The notes below the pieces were generated by a model. It had not been told where the DNA came from. It saw only the letters and a program-made list of their open reading frames with translations, and made no database searches. Source: Henckelia pumila (taxonomy: Eukaryota > Streptophyta > Magnoliopsida > Lamiales > Gesneriaceae). Taken from it: a stretch of DNA of 64,000 nt. The translations under genes were made by a program, and so were the position numbers. The stretch spans positions 80,576,151-80,640,150 of the forward strand of contig NC_133120.1 of NCBI RefSeq assembly GCF_033568475.1, in the 5' to 3' direction. Shown here piece after piece: positions 24,666 through 34,579 of this stretch. Every line of letters begins with the position of its first letter. Position 1 is the stretch's first letter.

Positions 24666-24685
24666 TCGGATGTCCCCGAAGGGAC
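24584..24685 (-). ncRNA. U6: U6 snRNA copy 4 (intact)
   Basis: By eye identical over 102 nt to the conserved plant U6 snRNA, including the 5' stem-loop, the ACAGAGA box and the terminal T run. It is the outermost right-arm copy and keeps the longest 5' flank, shared with copy 1 up to about 24904. U6 is the catalytic-core snRNA of the spliceosome, transcribed by RNA polymerase III. The most likely working gene in the cluster. Confidence 0.95.
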
Positions 24686-24708
24686 GAACCATTGTGTGGA
24701 GCAAACAG

Positions 24709-24751
24709 TATATGAAGAAAACATAAGCTCGTTGTTTTATAAATGTGGGAT
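24709..24751 (-). promoter_or_regulatory. U6 promoter, copy 4
   Basis: USE ATCCCACATTT (24741-24751) and TATA (24709-24713) on the - strand; start at 24685. The spacing indicates Pol III. Confidence 0.82.
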
Positions 24752-24921
24752 TTGGGGGAGCGCTTCGATTATTTTGGGCCACAGAATCAGGCCAACATTT
24801 GTAGCCCAGCATTTTGGATCCGTCACATCGATCCAAATGCTGTATTTATTTATTATTTAATTAATGAATTGCTTTTTTTAATTGATTAATGAATTGCTTT
24901 ATTTACACAAGACCAGTCATT

Positions 24922-24991
24922 CGGTAGTTATCTCAGACATCGTTTGGTCGGTGAGATGAACGGTAAATGATGCATGTTATAGAGATTAAAA
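24922..24991 (+). repeat. 67-bp direct repeat, outer copy
   Basis: Partner of 21275-21341 with a few differences. It lies just outside the right arm and just beyond the 3' end of the peroxiredoxin-like gene. Confidence 0.85.
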
Positions 24992-25090
24992 CAGATCTTC
25001 ACTGTGAACTCAGACGGTAAAATAGCATTTGTACTCCAAGAAAATTTCTCAGGAACCTCGGAACACAGCTGAAAATGGCTATTCATTTCA

Positions 25091-27417
25091 TTATTGAGGA
25101 TTCCACTTAATGCTGCATCCGACACTGGTGAAAGAGAGTTCAAGCTTGCACTTTACCATCCTCAAGATATATATATTTTTTAATTTGCATTTATATAATA
25201 TATCAAATAAAAAAGCATCGATCCATGCGACAAAAGAACGCAGAAAAAAGTAGGGTATGAGTGAATACCTGGGCTTTTGAATCGAATTTACGGGTTGTCC
25301 ACTTAAAACACTGTCTATTGCTAAGCTCAAGTCCCTAAAAACAGCATCAAAATAATCGTTCAGAACGCGTGAACACTTTTTTCGATTAAGTAAAAGTTTC
25401 ATATGATGTAAGTATGTAACCTTCCTGTGATGGGAGCATTGCTACTTGGTCGTGAATCATCAAACTGTCCATGGTATACTAACTCGAAAGGCCTGCGACC
25501 ATCCTGCGCCACCGGAATGATAATCAACTATGGACTACCAACAACAAACTTAAATTCATTTGCTCTTCAAAGTTATATATGTATCAAGATAATGATATAT
25601 TACCTTTTTGAATAAGAAAAATTCTGGCGTGCAAACAGCTCCAAAATTTCTTGCAACATCTTGCGACTAACAAAATAGGAAATCAAAACAAAAAATGCAA
25701 CAAAATTTCAATCCACCGCATTTCTTGTGAGCCGGACAACTTACAAATCACCTAGAGAAGGTAGATATAGATAAGCATTAAGCAACAAATTTTTTTGACA
25801 CCAAGAATTCATCATTATAACTTGTGTAAAAAAAATCAACATGAAAACATAACAAATCAATTGGTTGCAAATATTCTGATTCATATTGGCAATGACAAAT
25901 GAGGTTATGATACAATAAAAGAAACGGATATACCAAAAAATTTACTTCAAAGAGGCAGAAGCTAGATATTCGAAATACATACCTCATCATAAAGATATGG
26001 AAAAGGATACTTAAATACTTCAGCGTCTTCGGCCATGTAATCAGGTCCATCCTGTGAGGAATAAGGTAATGTGGGATGGATAATTCAATGGCTTCAACGT
26101 GGATCAAGTTCTAAGATTTATAGCAATTTGAACAACCTGTGGATGAGTGGTCACGGAGTTTGAAGATATTGCTATTACCGCAAGCCCTTTCTGCAACAGA
26201 AGTATACAAGGGTTTATATCTGAATGTGCGAGCATATGTGCATGTGTGTGCACACATATATAGTGGAAGTGCAGTAACGAAGCAACAGAAGAGACACAGA
26301 AAAGGAACCATAATAAACTTGCCTTCATGTAAAAGTTTGAAAGCTTTACAATATCTTTCTTCAAATGTTTAACGAATGGACAATGGTTGCAGATGAACAT
26401 AACCTGAATCAGCAAAACAGTTCGTTCCCCAAAGCTTTAAAATGACGAAAACTGAACAAAGATGGGAACACCAAGAAGAAAGCAAGCATTGTATTATAGG
26501 ACGGAAACAACAACGAGCAAGATGCCAACTGATGAAAATATTTCTGAAATTTTCTTTACATATCTTTTCTAAACCTGCAGGGATCACAATTCACCCCCAA
26601 AATCCACTGAATCGCCCCCACCCCTACGCCCGGTCTTCCACATTATTAAATTCAGACCCGATTGCGAACATTCTTTGTTTACATAACCTTGAATTTGGTC
26701 AAAGCCCCATCCTTTTCTTTCTTCCAAAATCCCAGCTTTTGGGGGGGTCATACAAATATCAATTTCATTGGGAATTTTTATTTATTTATTTTTTTTCTAA
26801 TTTTACCTTCCTGCACTCAACTACATTCCTATCTCGAGCTAACTTCTATAGTTCTATTGGGAAAACTGAAGTATACAGTATACTTAAAAAACAAAAAACA
26901 AAAACGAGGCAACATAGTTTCAGTCAATCATGTTCGAATTAAAAATAACCAAAAAATAATAAAATATAATGATACCCTGAAAATTTTAATTTTACATGAA
27001 TGAAAAAAATATCAATACCAGCAAAGCCGGGTAAGATTCAAAATCCTCCAGTTTCCACAATTTTCCAGTCAGCGGCTCTGGAAGCTAGAATCCAAATTCC
27101 CACATTATATAAATAATAAACACAAAATACCCATTGAATCGAATATTATCAGTTTGCGTAACTAATCCTATAAATTTTTTTTCACAAACCTCGAAATCTG
27201 GTGCTCTGAAACCTAGAGACACCCCTTTGGACTCGGCTCTGGCAGCTCGAGTCACAAGCTTTCTTGAGGGCAATACAGTGGTCCTGCGATTCAGAAGATT
27301 GAAACCCATGCTCGAATAGCATTTCGAAGATGATATGGAAGAGCTAAAAACTCGGGTCTCGGCTAACGTACGCGGGAGTGTAAGCAGTGACAGGGTGACA
27401 GTTAAGGCACCCGCCAT
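25091..27417 (-). CDS. Thioredoxin/peroxiredoxin-like (AhpC/TSA-type) protein, probably plastid-targeted
   Basis: Nine exons: 27190-27417, 27019-27084, 26323-26403, 26137-26190, 25983-26051, 25604-25666, 25421-25503, 25269-25334, 25091-25124, giving 247 residues. The first ~60 residues (MAGALTVTLSLLTLP start, Ser/Arg-rich) look like a chloroplast transit peptide. The thioredoxin fold follows: APDFELPEPLTGK, a CNHC pair in FICNHCPFVKH at the usual redox position, VIAISSNSV, CTPEFFLF. The family is often labelled AhpC/TSA or thioredoxin superfamily, and the substrate is unknown. The start is the ATG at 27417; an upstream in-frame stretch is not needed by the family. Intron 3 begins with GC (AAG/GCAAGT) instead of GT, which keeps frame with the next exon. 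Confidence 0.88.
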
Positions 27418-30206
27418 GGCTATGGCCGGAAAATGGTGATGATACGCTGCACAAATCTGTGCTTGCGTGAAACTTAATGGGCTTACTATTGGGCCATTAT
27501 CATCCACGTGGCCCATTTACTACTTAACATCTGAATTTGGGCCAGAAGCAATGTTCAAACACGGGTTCTGCCCCAATTAAACTTTCTAATTAGATCGTAA
27601 TGATTTTTAATATTATTTATTCTACTATTTGTTTAATATTTTCAAAAAATTAAACAATGAATCAAATATTTTTTTATAATATATTTATTGGTATTAATAA
27701 TATTTTTATGAATCAGACTTAGTTAATGTGATGGTTTGAGTTAAGTATTCCTTTTCAACATTGGAGTACCATGCATTCTCTCTCTTTTAAACCTTTGTAT
27801 ATTCATTTTATAATTTTACAAAGAAATTATATATTTAGAATAATTTTAAATTTTACTTTCGTATGCTATAATATACTTCAAGCTTTGTCATCGAATTAGT
27901 TATTAATACTTTCGGCAAAATGATAATTTAATCACCGAATTATTAATGATGGGTAGATTTTTTTTTCTTTTTTTTTTCTTGGTGATATTTAAATTTTAAC
28001 GGATCAAGTTAATCAGTATACATATTCAAATTCTATTATCCATTTTAATTTGTACAAGCAAAATGATAATTTATGACCTCATTCTAAACTTAGGGACGCT
28101 ATTTTTTTTCTTGTTATTTAGTACAATTGATACTTGTCACAATTATTGCCACAGAAATACTATTTATGGTTCAATCAAGCTTATTCAAAGATACTCCCAA
28201 GTAAGATAAAACTATATTTTTTGTACAGTTGTAATACATTTGATACCATCTAATATTTGATTATTATAAGAAATACCTTAATAATTACTTTTGGATTGAT
28301 GATATTGATACGCTACAACAATTCCTTCTTCCCTTATGGTGACTATCTTGAACATAAATAAATAAAGTCTTTAATTGGCTAATACTAAATGCCCTTCTTC
28401 TAGAAGGAATGATATAGATAATCTAGAAAGCGTTTTAATTTGTTTATGTTATAAATACTTCATTTCAAAAATGAGATTTTGATTCTATGGACTGGACTAT
28501 AAACCATATATTGGTGCAATGTTTGATTTAAATAAAGTGTTATTTGTAAAAAAATACTCTCTGAATCGAAATATCGAAAAATATACTCCAACTCCCATGG
28601 ATACAAAATAAGCATTGCACGAATTACATTTGTGTACGAGTTTTTTGAAACACGCAATATATCGTTATTCCTAAAAAACCAAAATTTGAATTATATTGTT
28701 TTAATGTATAAATATAATATTTTATTGTCTATAATATTTTTCAAATCCACACTATACATCATTCGGATTACAATTTTATAGATTCACATAACAAGGTTGA
28801 GCGAGAACTATGGAAATTTCGAGCAAAAAACTATGGAATTTTAGAGCAAGATTTACCAATTTCTTGTATGAGAAATATCCAATCAATATTTAATTTCACG
28901 TTGATTTCTTAGTCATAACTCAAGTACGTGTTCTAAAATCACGCGACAAAAAATAGATCGTTCAATTTTTATACATCAAATTAAAGTCTAAGGCTTTTGG
29001 TGATTTAATGCACTTTACAGGAAAATATTTGTTAAATATTGTCGATGGTAATATTCTGTATCGTAAATATGGACGTTGTTTTGGTTAATGTAAAATATTT
29101 CGCATTTTTAGATGCTTTTTTGCTATTTCTAATTTGTGAATCAACATATTAATCATTTTATTACATGCTTCCGATGTATCATTGAGCAAAGAATTAATTC
29201 CTGAGTCACATTATTTTGCACAAAGATATCATGTATGTGTGTGTTTATACACAAACACATATATTAATTATTAAGGCAGACGAAACTTACAAAAATTAGG
29301 TTTCCAAGTCATTTTCGAAAGGGGGAAAAGAAGAGAAGAAAAATTAAATAATTAACCATCATGATCGCCTCTCAATTTGTGGAAGCTTTATTATTATCAC
29401 TTATTAGCTTGTTTGCACACGTAATACATGGGCATATAAATTCCAATTTCAAAGAATATTTTTGTATATTATATTTTTGAGATGAAAAATTAATTGAAAA
29501 AAACTTTATTTTTATTTTAAAATATAAAACAAATCGTCCAAGTTATTAAAAATTATATGATGACAGAAATTATTTCCAAATAGTAAAATTCACCAATATA
29601 TTAGAAATTAATTGATAATATATAAAATTAATGTTATTTAACAAGAGCAGATTTGAATTTATGGTAGTTGATAAGATTAAATTTGGAAGTTCATGTTAAT
29701 ATGTCAAATGTAGTTATTATATTACCCTCTTACTTTATTATATGGTAATAGATCTTCATCGATGATGATGAATAGTTAAAACTTAAATTTCAAGTGAAAT
29801 ATAGTGAAATTGCACAAACTTTAAAGATTTAAAAAATATGCAGGTAAATCTTATCAAATAAATTTAGGATTCGAGTAGGTCTTGTGAGAAAGATCCATTA
29901 AATGGTAAACTCTATCCAAATTTATAATAACAAAAAAAAAAAATTGACATAAAAATTAATATTTTTTAATGGATAACCCAAATAAAAGATTTGTCCTATC
30001 AAATTGACTCGTGAATCGTGATTGAGACCTTGACAGAAGTTTTTGTGTTAGGATTATCCATGTATTAATATTATCTTTTTATTAGGATCATGTTAAAAAA
30101 TTAATACGGATTATTCAAATTTTCAAATTCTTTGACTTATTAAAATGAACAAAATTGATTTGAATTGTATTTTAAATCCACTCCATATCAATTAATTAAT
30201 ATACGA
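27418..30206. other. Intergenic, AT-rich, no gene seen
   Basis: Starts with the likely promoter of the - strand peroxiredoxin-like gene. Beyond that, long A/T-rich sequence with no convincing exon, RNA gene or complete transposon. Near 29860-30050 there are weak traces of a miniature transposon family also seen at 34013-34265 and 40976-41440. Confidence 0.5.
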
Positions 30207-31993
30207 GTTATTTGCACCAAACATCCCTGTGAAATATTGAAAATGCACACTTCTTCCCTGTGAAATTTTAATAAGCATTTTCAACCCTAACCTTTTAAAA
30301 AATTAGCACACTCGCCCTATCAAATGAGTGATTGTTGCGCACGCGCCCCTCATGCGACTGGGCAAATATTTTGATATTTTTTTTGCACCAAATACCCCTG
30401 TGAAATATTAAAAATGCATTTTTGACCCATGTGAAAATAATTTTTAAATCTATTCAACCCATAATACACAATTTTTAATAAAACCCAATTATAAATATTT
30501 ACCAAACATTTTTTGTTTTATTAATTTTTATTTTTTATTTTAAATATATTATCATTAATTAATTATTTTCTAAAAAAACATTATTACTTTATAATGTTAT
30601 CAATATTTTATTAAATTCACTTCATATTTCCAACTTTTCTATTAAATATGCATTCATAAACACATATTTAAATAATTTCAAGTACCAAAATATTGAACTA
30701 AACCGATAAGTTCAAAAATATTGCCTTTTAATTTAGGACTATATATTATTGAACCAAAATTAAAATTTTTCGAGAATATGCATTGCACAATTTGTAATAA
30801 ATAATAATAAAAATAACATGCTTATATAATTCTAATTTGAAAAAGTAACATTCATGAACTTATCATTTGGTTCAATATTTTGGTATTTTTAGATATTTAA
30901 ATCTTTATTTATGAATCATGTTTAATGAAGAAGTTGAAAACACGAAGTGATTTGATAAAAATAATGATAACGAGTTAAAGTAATAATTTTTTAAAAAATA
31001 AATTAATTATAAATTATAAATTTAAAATAAAAATAAAAATAAAAATAAATAAAATTAAAAATGTTTGAAAAATATTTTATAATTAGATATTAATAAATAT
31101 TGTGTATTATTATTTAATGAAAATTCTGCAATGAATTTTAAAAAATTTAGATTTTGGTTCAAAAATCTATAATCCTAAATTGAAAAGTAATATGCATAAA
31201 TTATCATTTTGATTTAATATTTTGGTATTTTTAAATATCTCAAAAAAATAATATTTTTTGGAAAATAATTATATAATCATAATAAATTTAAAATTAAAAA
31301 TAATATTAATAAACAAAAAGTGTTTGCTTAATATTATATAATTATATTTTAATAAAAATTGTGTATTATGTGTTGAATAGATTTAAAAATTATTTTCACA
31401 TGGGCCAAATATGCATTTTTAATATTTCACAAGGGTATTTGGTGCAAAAAAGAATATCAAAATCTTTGCTCAGTCGCATGAGGGCGCGTGCGCAACAGTC
31501 ACACATCTAATGGGGCGAGTGTGCTAATTTTTTAAAAGGTTAGGGTTGAAGATGCCTATTAAAATTTCACAGAAGAGAAGTGTGCATTTTCAATAGGTAT
31601 TTTCAATGCGCAACAGTAATAATAGTTTTTAGAAAATAATTAATTAATGATATTATATTTAAAATAAAAAATAAAAATTAATAAAACAAAAATGTTTGCT
31701 AAATATTTATAATTGGATTTTATTAAAAATTGTGTATTATGGGTTGAATATATTTAAAAATTATTTTTACAGGGGTCAAAAATGTATTTTTAATATTTCA
31801 CAGGGTATTTGGTGCAAAAAAAATATCAAAATATTTGCCCAGTCGCATGAGGGGCGCGTGCGCAACAATCACTTATCTGATGGGGCGAGTGTGCTAATTT
31901 TTTAAAAGGTTAGGGTTGAAGATTCTTATTAAAATTTTACATGGGATAAGTGTGCATTTTCAATATTTCACAGGGGTGTTTGATACAAATAAC
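30207..31993. mobile_element. Foldback / long-TIR element
   Basis: Both ends carry the same sequence in opposite orientation: GTTATTTGCACCAAAC...CCTGTGAAATATTGAAAATGCACA at the left and its complement ending at 31993. The inverted repeats are about 350 bp, and the right end is present twice in tandem (31377-31600 and 31720-31993). The repeats include GCGCACGCGCCCCTCATGCGACTGG-type GC-rich cores. The middle is AT-rich with no transposase. No clean target duplication was found. Confidence 0.7.
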
Positions 31994-32843
31994 TCTATAT
32001 ATATGTTGGCAACGTTTCCTTTTTTGGAAAAAAATATCATCTCTCAATTCTCAACTACCCATTGCTGAGAATTTAATAAATTTTATGCATTCGTAACGTA
32101 TGACCAAGATTTTACATGCTTTGAATTAAGTCGGAAAGTATAGGAGACGAGACGAATCTCCTAAGTTCACACGGTTAAAGTTACGTCATTACACATACAA
32201 TTTTAATATCTTAACCGGCTCTTACCATGCGATGTCATGGGGAAATTCAGAAGAGTATCTTTTTTATTTTAAAGGAGCTACATATCATTTGTAAATTAAA
32301 TGTGTTCGAAAAATCACTCGTTTTAAAAAAAATTATTCACAAAAAGTCTTGTTCGATGTGGATTACTATTTTTTAACATGTTTATAGCTTTGCTCCCGAT
32401 GAATTAAGACGTGCTTATAATAGTCTGGACATACTCGAAGTAGACGTTCGGGGCCAAATCAATCCCAACTCTTTGTTTAAGAGAAAATTCGGTCACGTCT
32501 TTAGGCACTGGCATGAGATTTTTTTTTCTTCTAAGTAAGTCTTTAATTTGTGATACGATTTCACGAATCTTTATTCTTGGCACGAGTTAGTTCTACACAT
32601 ATTTACAAGAAAATAAACACTTTCGACATAAAAAATAATAATTTATCATGAGCGACTCAATCAAAATATCCGTCTCACAAAATCTTGTGTTCTCACATTC
32701 ACATCTGATGCTAATTAGATTAGCGAATGATGTTGCACCTACGCTGGTTCGTGAAGCCCTTAAGAGTTAAGGCTAACACTAGTTTCCAATGGCTTAATAG
32801 CGCCTTACCTTTTTTAATTATCCAACATTGTACTTCGTCCTAG
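31994..32843. other. Intergenic, no gene seen
   Basis: About 850 bp of AT-rich sequence between two inverted-repeat elements. I see no exon, RNA gene or regulatory signal worth naming. Confidence 0.5.
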
Positions 32844-33553
32844 ACCTGGCCAAGGGTTGGGTTAGGCCCGGACCCGACCCACCACGGGCCGGTTAACCGG
32901 GTCAACAAGCTTGACTCGAAATCGGGATCGGACCCTTCATAAGGTCTCACTCTTGTCATTAGGCGAACAGATCATTGACTAATAGAATGTGATTCTAATA
33001 AATTTTTTATACAAGATGTTTAAAGTTAAAATGCAATAAATTTTTTATTGAGATATAGTTTTTAATGTAAGATGTTGAAAGTTGAAATATAATATATTTT
33101 TTTATTGAATAAATGTAATAAAATTTTTATTGAGATATATATAATTTTTAATATAAGATGTGAAAAATTGAAATATAATATATTTTTTATTTATAAATTT
33201 ATTTATTGAGATTGATAGAGTTTTAATATAAAATGTTGAAAGTTAAAATGACATATAATTTTTATTGAATAAATGTAATATTATAAGATATTAAAAGTTG
33301 AAATGTAATATATTTTTATTGAATAAATATAATAGATTTTTTATTGAAATAATGAAATATTTGATAGAATTTTTAAAATTTTAATTTTACAATTTTTTTT
33401 TAAAAAATAAGGGTTGACCCGAAATCGAAACCGAAACCAGCGGTTAACTTACTTAACCGGACCACCGATTTCACGACCTGGACCGTAACCGGCCACGGGC
33501 GGGCCGGTTAAGGGCCGGCCTTTTGCCGACCCAGACCCGGACCGTGGCCAGGT
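32844..33553. mobile_element. Non-autonomous TIR element with internal tandem repeats
   Basis: Outer ends ACCTGGCCA (32844) and TGGCCAGGT (33553) are inverted. Both ends are GC-rich and share CCGGTTAA, GGGCCGG and GACCCG motifs in opposite orientation. The inside (about 32990-33360) is a series of degenerate ~65-75 bp AT-rich repeats built on TTTTTATTGA, AAGATGTTGAAAGTTGAAAT. No coding capacity; superfamily not determined. Confidence 0.6.
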
Positions 33554-34579
33554 ATACTTCCTGCAAGAGGTTCAAGCATTTTAATTGAAGGTTTTTTTTG
33601 TCTTTGAAAAAAGAGCAAATTCTGAATTAACTAAGTAACAACTTTCTTTGGCTATGTTTGTTTGTTTTTTTCCCCTGAAAAACGTACGATTTTTATGATA
33701 AAATGTAAATACAATATACGATCGAGGTTCGAAAATTGAACACAAGGAAACGGTGTGCGAGAATATAGGTGGCAAGAATAAATTTTATGGTTGATTATAA
33801 GTTGTCGGCATGAGTTGCGACATTACGGTAATCATCACCAACGGTGTCGCAAATTATTATATAAATAAATAAATAAATGATCGATGAAGATGCCCAATCT
33901 GATTAAAGAAAGTACGATAAAAATTTATCCCTATCTACGCTAATTCAAATGTAAAACATCTTTGTTTTCGAAGATATATATAAGACTCGTTCAAATATGA
34001 TATCAATCTCACCAAAAAAATTTTACTTTTTTATGGTCGATCCAAATAATTTTGATGCGCGTCTCATAAAATTAAATATTCTCACAAGAGTTTTTGTATT
34101 AATGAGTAACACTCTTGTGAGATGGTTTTATCCGTGAGATGTAATAAGTAATATTTTTGGCATAAAATATAATACTTTTTAATCGATAACTCATGTAATA
34201 GACCGAACTCTTATATGGGACTCATCTAAAAAAATGACCTTGAGACCGTCATAAGAGTTTTTGTTTTTTTTTTTCAAAAATGTTTAACCCTTAATATGAA
34301 GGTCAGATTTTAAGTGTCGCAATCTAAATAATGTCTGCTAATAACTTCAAATAATAATGCTAAACAAAACTAAAATCCCAAACAAATATTTTATGCGAAA
34401 GCATCTTGAGAATTCAGACATGAGATGTGTATTAGTCTATGCTTTGCATAAACTAAATATTATAATTCTACTGAGTTCATTCATTGCATTCATCCGGTTG
34501 ATGTAAACATTCTATAATAAAGAATCCTGCGTACTATAAATTCCACAGAATCTTGGAAGGAGATACATAAAGAAATTAA
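33554..34579. other. Intergenic, promoter side of the GLTP gene
   Basis: A fragment of a CTCACAAGAG/GTGAGATGG-type miniature transposon lies at about 34013-34265. TATAAA at 34535-34540 and CTATAATAA near 34512 are candidate TATA boxes for the downstream gene. Confidence 0.45.

Larger units (their letters stand above)
22208..24800 (-). repeat. Three tandem U6-bearing units (~0.85-0.89 kb)
   Basis: Units begin at TAGTATGTTAT near 22208, 23101 and 23952. Each holds a 3'-flank block rich in CGGTTCG-type motifs, a doubled segment ending in ATAACACATCGTCCATG, then a U6 gene with its promoter. The 5' flanks of copies 2 and 3 are cut off soon after GGCCAACATTTG, whereas the outermost unit continues into unique flank. 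Confidence 0.85.
21413..24904 (-). repeat. Right arm of the U6 inverted repeat (expanded)
   Basis: Reverse-complement counterpart of 8478-20312 without the retrotransposon. It is about 1.7 kb longer than the left arm because the U6-bearing segment is present three times. At the position matching the Gypsy insertion the sequence reads straight through (CCAAATAAACTTCGG near 22538-22552), giving the empty site. Confidence 0.85.

Noticed and set aside
22687-24860. Several open frames repeated along the right inverted-repeat arm
   Set aside because: They overlap the U6 genes and their flanks on either strand and repeat only because the units repeat. They are not proteins.
26442-27003. Two overlapping open frames on the + strand
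   Set aside because: They lie in the long intron 2 of the - strand peroxiredoxin-like gene. Composition is non-coding and no domain is visible.
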